A model generated the notes under the pieces. That model ran no database searches, was not told where the DNA came from, and saw only the letters and a list, made by a program, of their open reading frames with translations. Position numbers and translations under genes: made by a program. From Bacteroidota bacterium (lineage in GTDB: Bacteria > Bacteroidota > Bacteroidia > Flavobacteriales > Flavobacteriaceae), in NCBI GenBank assembly GCA_022560715.1, contig JADFSQ010000110.1, positions 1 through 6,672 on the forward strand: a stretch of DNA of 6,672 nucleotides. The letters are read 5' to 3'. Shown here piece by piece: positions 5,189-6,672 of the stretch. The stretch's first letter is position 1. Each line of letters opens with the position of its first letter.

Positions 5189-6124
5189 ATGCGAAAGATT
5201 TTAGTTATTGGTTCTGGTAAATCTTCATCTTATCTTATTAAATATTTTTTGGATAAATCTTCATCAGAAGATTTACATATTACGATAGGTGATATCAATA
5301 TAGAAAATGCTAAAGAGTTAATAGGAAATCATAATAATGCTGAGGCGATTATCCTCGATGTTTTTGACCAAGATTCAAGAACTAATGCGATAAAAAATGC
5401 AGACATTGTTGTATCGATGCTTCCAGCTCGTTTTCATATTGAAGTTGCTAAAGATTGTATTTCTTATAATAAGAATATGGTTACAGCATCGTATGTAAGC
5501 CCTGAAATGCAAGCATTAGATATTGAAGCCAAAGCCAAAGGGCTTGTTTTTATGAACGAAATTGGCGTAGATCCAGGAATCGATCACATGAGTGCAATGA
5601 AAGTTTTAGACACTATTCGAGAAAAAGGAGGGAAAATTATATTGTTTGAATCGTTTACTGGTGGATTGGTTGCTCCAGAAAGTGACAATAATCTTTGGAA
5701 TTATAAATTCACATGGAATCCAAGAAATGTGGTGATTGCAGGACAAGGTGGAGCAGCAAAATTCTTGCAGGAAAGCAAATACAAATATATACCATATAAT
5801 AGATTGTTTAGACGTACCGAATTTTTGGAAGTGGAAGGCTATGGCAGATTTGAAGCGTATGCAAACAGAGATTCTCTCAAATATCAAAGTGTTTATGGCC
5901 TTAATAATGTAAAAACCTTGTACAGAGGAACGATGCGTAGAGTTGGATTTAGTCGCGCTTGGAATATGTTTGTACAATTAGGAATGACCGATGACAGCTA
6001 TACCATTCCTAATTCTGAAAAATTATCCTATCGTCAATTTGTAAACTTATTTTTTTCTTTATTAACGTATTTGGTATATCACCTATATCTGCCATCTTTT
6101 ATATATATCTATTTTTCTTTATAA
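5189..6124 (+). CDS. Saccharopine dehydrogenase family protein, N-terminal 288 residues native, C-terminus lost
   Basis: Members catalyse NAD(P)-dependent oxidation of saccharopine-type adducts in lysine metabolism; the exact reaction here is inferred. Visible motifs are the dinucleotide-binding KILVIGSGKSSSYLIKYF (3-20) with Asp35 at the end of the second strand (ITIGD), VVSMLPARFH (74-83), FMNEIGVDPGIDHMSAM (121-137), ESFTGGLVAPESDNN (154-168), NYKFTWNPRNVVIAGQGG (171-188) and the MRRVGFSRAWNMFVQLGM stretch (249-266). I start at ATG 5189 because MRKILVIGSGK is the normal N-terminus; an in-frame ATG at 5123 adds an unconserved leader. Homologues are roughly 450 residues. Here FVNLF (284-288, ending 6052) is followed not by family sequence but by a hydrophobic FSLLTYLVYHLYLP tail to the stop at 6122-6124, which is the antisense of phage-like DNA. 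The gene is thus truncated at a joint, not simply frameshifted. Confidence 0.88.
   Translation: MRKILVIGSGKSSSYLIKYFLDKSSSEDLHITIGDINIENAKELIGNHNNAEAIILDVFDQDSRTNAIKNADIVVSMLPARFHIEVAKDCISYNKNMVTASYVSPEMQALDIEAKAKGLVFMNEIGVDPGIDHMSAMKVLDTIREKGGKIILFESFTGGLVAPESDNNLWNYKFTWNPRNVVIAGQGGAAKFLQESKYKYIPYNRLFRRTEFLEVEGYGRFEAYANRDSLKYQSVYGLNNVKTLYRGTMRRVGFSRAWNMFVQLGMTDDSYTIPNSEKLSYRQFVNLFFSLLTYLVYHLYLPSFIYIYFSL
6044..6062. other. Joint between the flavobacterial core and the phage-like piece
   Basis: Family-like saccharopine dehydrogenase sequence ends at residue 288 (6050-6052). On the other strand a phage-like gene begins at 6095 and reads well only to about 6060. Both break within a T-rich run (6050-6060), so the crossover lies in low-complexity sequence. 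Neither gene resumes in another frame beyond the joint, which argues against a sequencing frameshift. Confidence 0.68.
6050..6095 (-). CDS. First codons of a phage-like gene, cut at the joint
   Basis: On the minus strand an ATG at 6093-6095 opens MADIGDIPNTLIKKKI, 52 bases after the stop of the virion-like gene and in the same direction. An M-A-x-I-x-D-(I/L)-P-N-T start is one I associate with small tail or fibre genes of marine phages. The reading enters antisense saccharopine dehydrogenase DNA at about 6050-6056 and stops at 6009-6011. The upstream A/T-rich leader ends TATATAAAAG just before the ATG. Too little remains to name a function; that it is a true gene start is inferred from position, direction and the N-terminal pattern. 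Confidence 0.42.
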
Positions 6125-6147
6125 ATAATTGTTATATTACTATATAG

Positions 6148-6672
6148 TTAAGTTGTTTCTTCAAATCCATATAAAACTCCTTCAAATGTTTGTGATAATG
6201 TTTCTCCATGTTCAACTTTAACAACAATACTTCCTGTTGAATATCTTAATGGACTTGAAAATGAACGTGAAATATTTTGCTCTGCCGCATTTGTTCTTAA
6301 TAATAATTGTTTTATTGCATTATTATATATTGAAAATTTTCCATCTGCAGTACCAGTTAAATCAAAACCAGTTAAATAATAAGTACTTCCTGTTGTTATA
6401 ATTTTTGTAATAAATGATGTATCATTACCTGATGTTAATGCCGCTGATGAACCAACTGTAATAATATTTACAGGTGATGGTGTAACATTTGTTATTAAAA
6501 TACTACCAATGCCTATTGGATTATATGTTTGTACTGAACCTGCTGTTATTACAGACTCACTACCAACTGATACTGATACAGATGCAGTTGTTCTTAATAT
6601 AGCTTCTGTTCCAGATTGAACTGCCAATGGCATCCATGTTCCACCACTTATACCATGTATAAAAGATTCTGA
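6148..6672 (-). CDS. Putative phage virion structural protein, C-terminal 174 residues (start outside window)
   Basis: The reading frame is open from the window edge, with no start required, to the TAA at 6148-6150. Early in the fragment comes GGTWMPLAV (10-18), a pattern seen in tail and fibre proteins of phages. A Ser/Thr/Val/Gly-rich middle (about 28-100) follows, with alternating small and beta-branched residues. The C-terminal block contains TGFDLTGTADGKFSIYN (101-117), LLLRTNAAEQNISRSFSSPL (123-142) and VVKVEHGETLSQTFEGVLYG (150-169). There is no cysteine, no signal peptide can be assessed, and predicted structure is almost all beta. This fits a capsid-decoration or tail protein, but I recognise no named family with certainty. 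Adjacent sequence is very AT-rich and followed by another probable phage gene on the same strand. It is unrelated to the flavobacterial genes to its left. Confidence 0.5.
   Translation of the reverse strand, partial: SESFIHGISGGTWMPLAVQSGTEAILRTTASVSVSVGSESVITAGSVQTYNPIGIGSILITNVTPSPVNIITVGSSAALTSGNDTSFITKIITTGSTYYLTGFDLTGTADGKFSIYNNAIKQLLLRTNAAEQNISRSFSSPLRYSTGSIVVKVEHGETLSQTFEGVLYGFEETT

Noticed and set aside
5606..5977. Open minus-strand frame of 123 codons
   Set aside because: Antisense to well-conserved saccharopine dehydrogenase sequence, with no family motif or start context.
6053..6124. A hydrophobic C-terminal membrane anchor on the saccharopine dehydrogenase
   Set aside because: The apparent helix is the antisense of the phage-like leader and gene start beyond the joint, not conserved protein sequence.
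6120..6127. TATAAATA, resembling a T4-type late promoter
   Set aside because: It lies on the plus strand, pointing against both phage-like genes, in sequence so AT-rich that the match is expected by chance.

Overview
The window is best read as three pieces of DNA of different origin joined end to end. The core, about 290-6052, is an ordinary chromosomal stretch from a low-GC member of the Bacteroidota, most likely Flavobacteriaceae. The evidence is the gene set and order (a DPM1-like GT2 followed directly by dihydroorotase; a DUF4271 membrane protein followed by a hemD-type gene; ATP-dependent pckA; DUF423; a saccharopine dehydrogenase family protein), the TAnnTTTG-type -7 boxes, and the near absence of strong Shine-Dalgarno sequences.

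Layout of the core. On the minus strand, a polyprenol-phosphate mannosyltransferase-like GT2 (578-1303) is followed with no gap by pyrC (from 577 down to about 290, then broken). A 237-bp divergent intergenic region follows; most of it is a MITE-like element with 21-bp terminal inverted repeats (1330-1350 and 1468-1488) flanked by TAA. On the plus strand come a DUF4271 membrane protein (1541-2182) and uroporphyrinogen-III synthase (2215-2967). A strong bidirectional terminator hairpin (2983-3023) separates hemD from the convergent pckA (3050-4666, minus). DUF423 (4720-5109, minus) is divergent from a saccharopine dehydrogenase family gene (from 5189, plus), which breaks near 6052.

The left piece (1 to about 290-311) is the C-terminal part of a GT4-like glycosyltransferase on the plus strand, with a one-base frameshift in an A6 tract. 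It runs head-on into the middle of pyrC. The right piece (about 6053-6672, minus strand) looks like phage: the C-terminal 174 residues of a Ser/Thr/Gly-rich, beta-rich, cysteine-free virion-type protein, followed by the first dozen or so codons of a second gene that is itself cut at the joint. Both joints lie in short shared or low-complexity sequence and cut genes on both sides. No integrase, att site or IS end is visible, so an amplification or assembly chimera is more likely than a biological rearrangement.

The genes work in separate housekeeping roles: pyrimidine synthesis, polyprenol-linked sugar transfer, tetrapyrrole synthesis, gluconeogenesis/anaplerosis, and amino-acid metabolism. 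I see no defence, CRISPR, tRNA or rRNA features, and no convincing new biological system. The observations most worth checking are the two joints, the frameshifted glycosyltransferase, the MITE-like element and the phage-like tail of the window.
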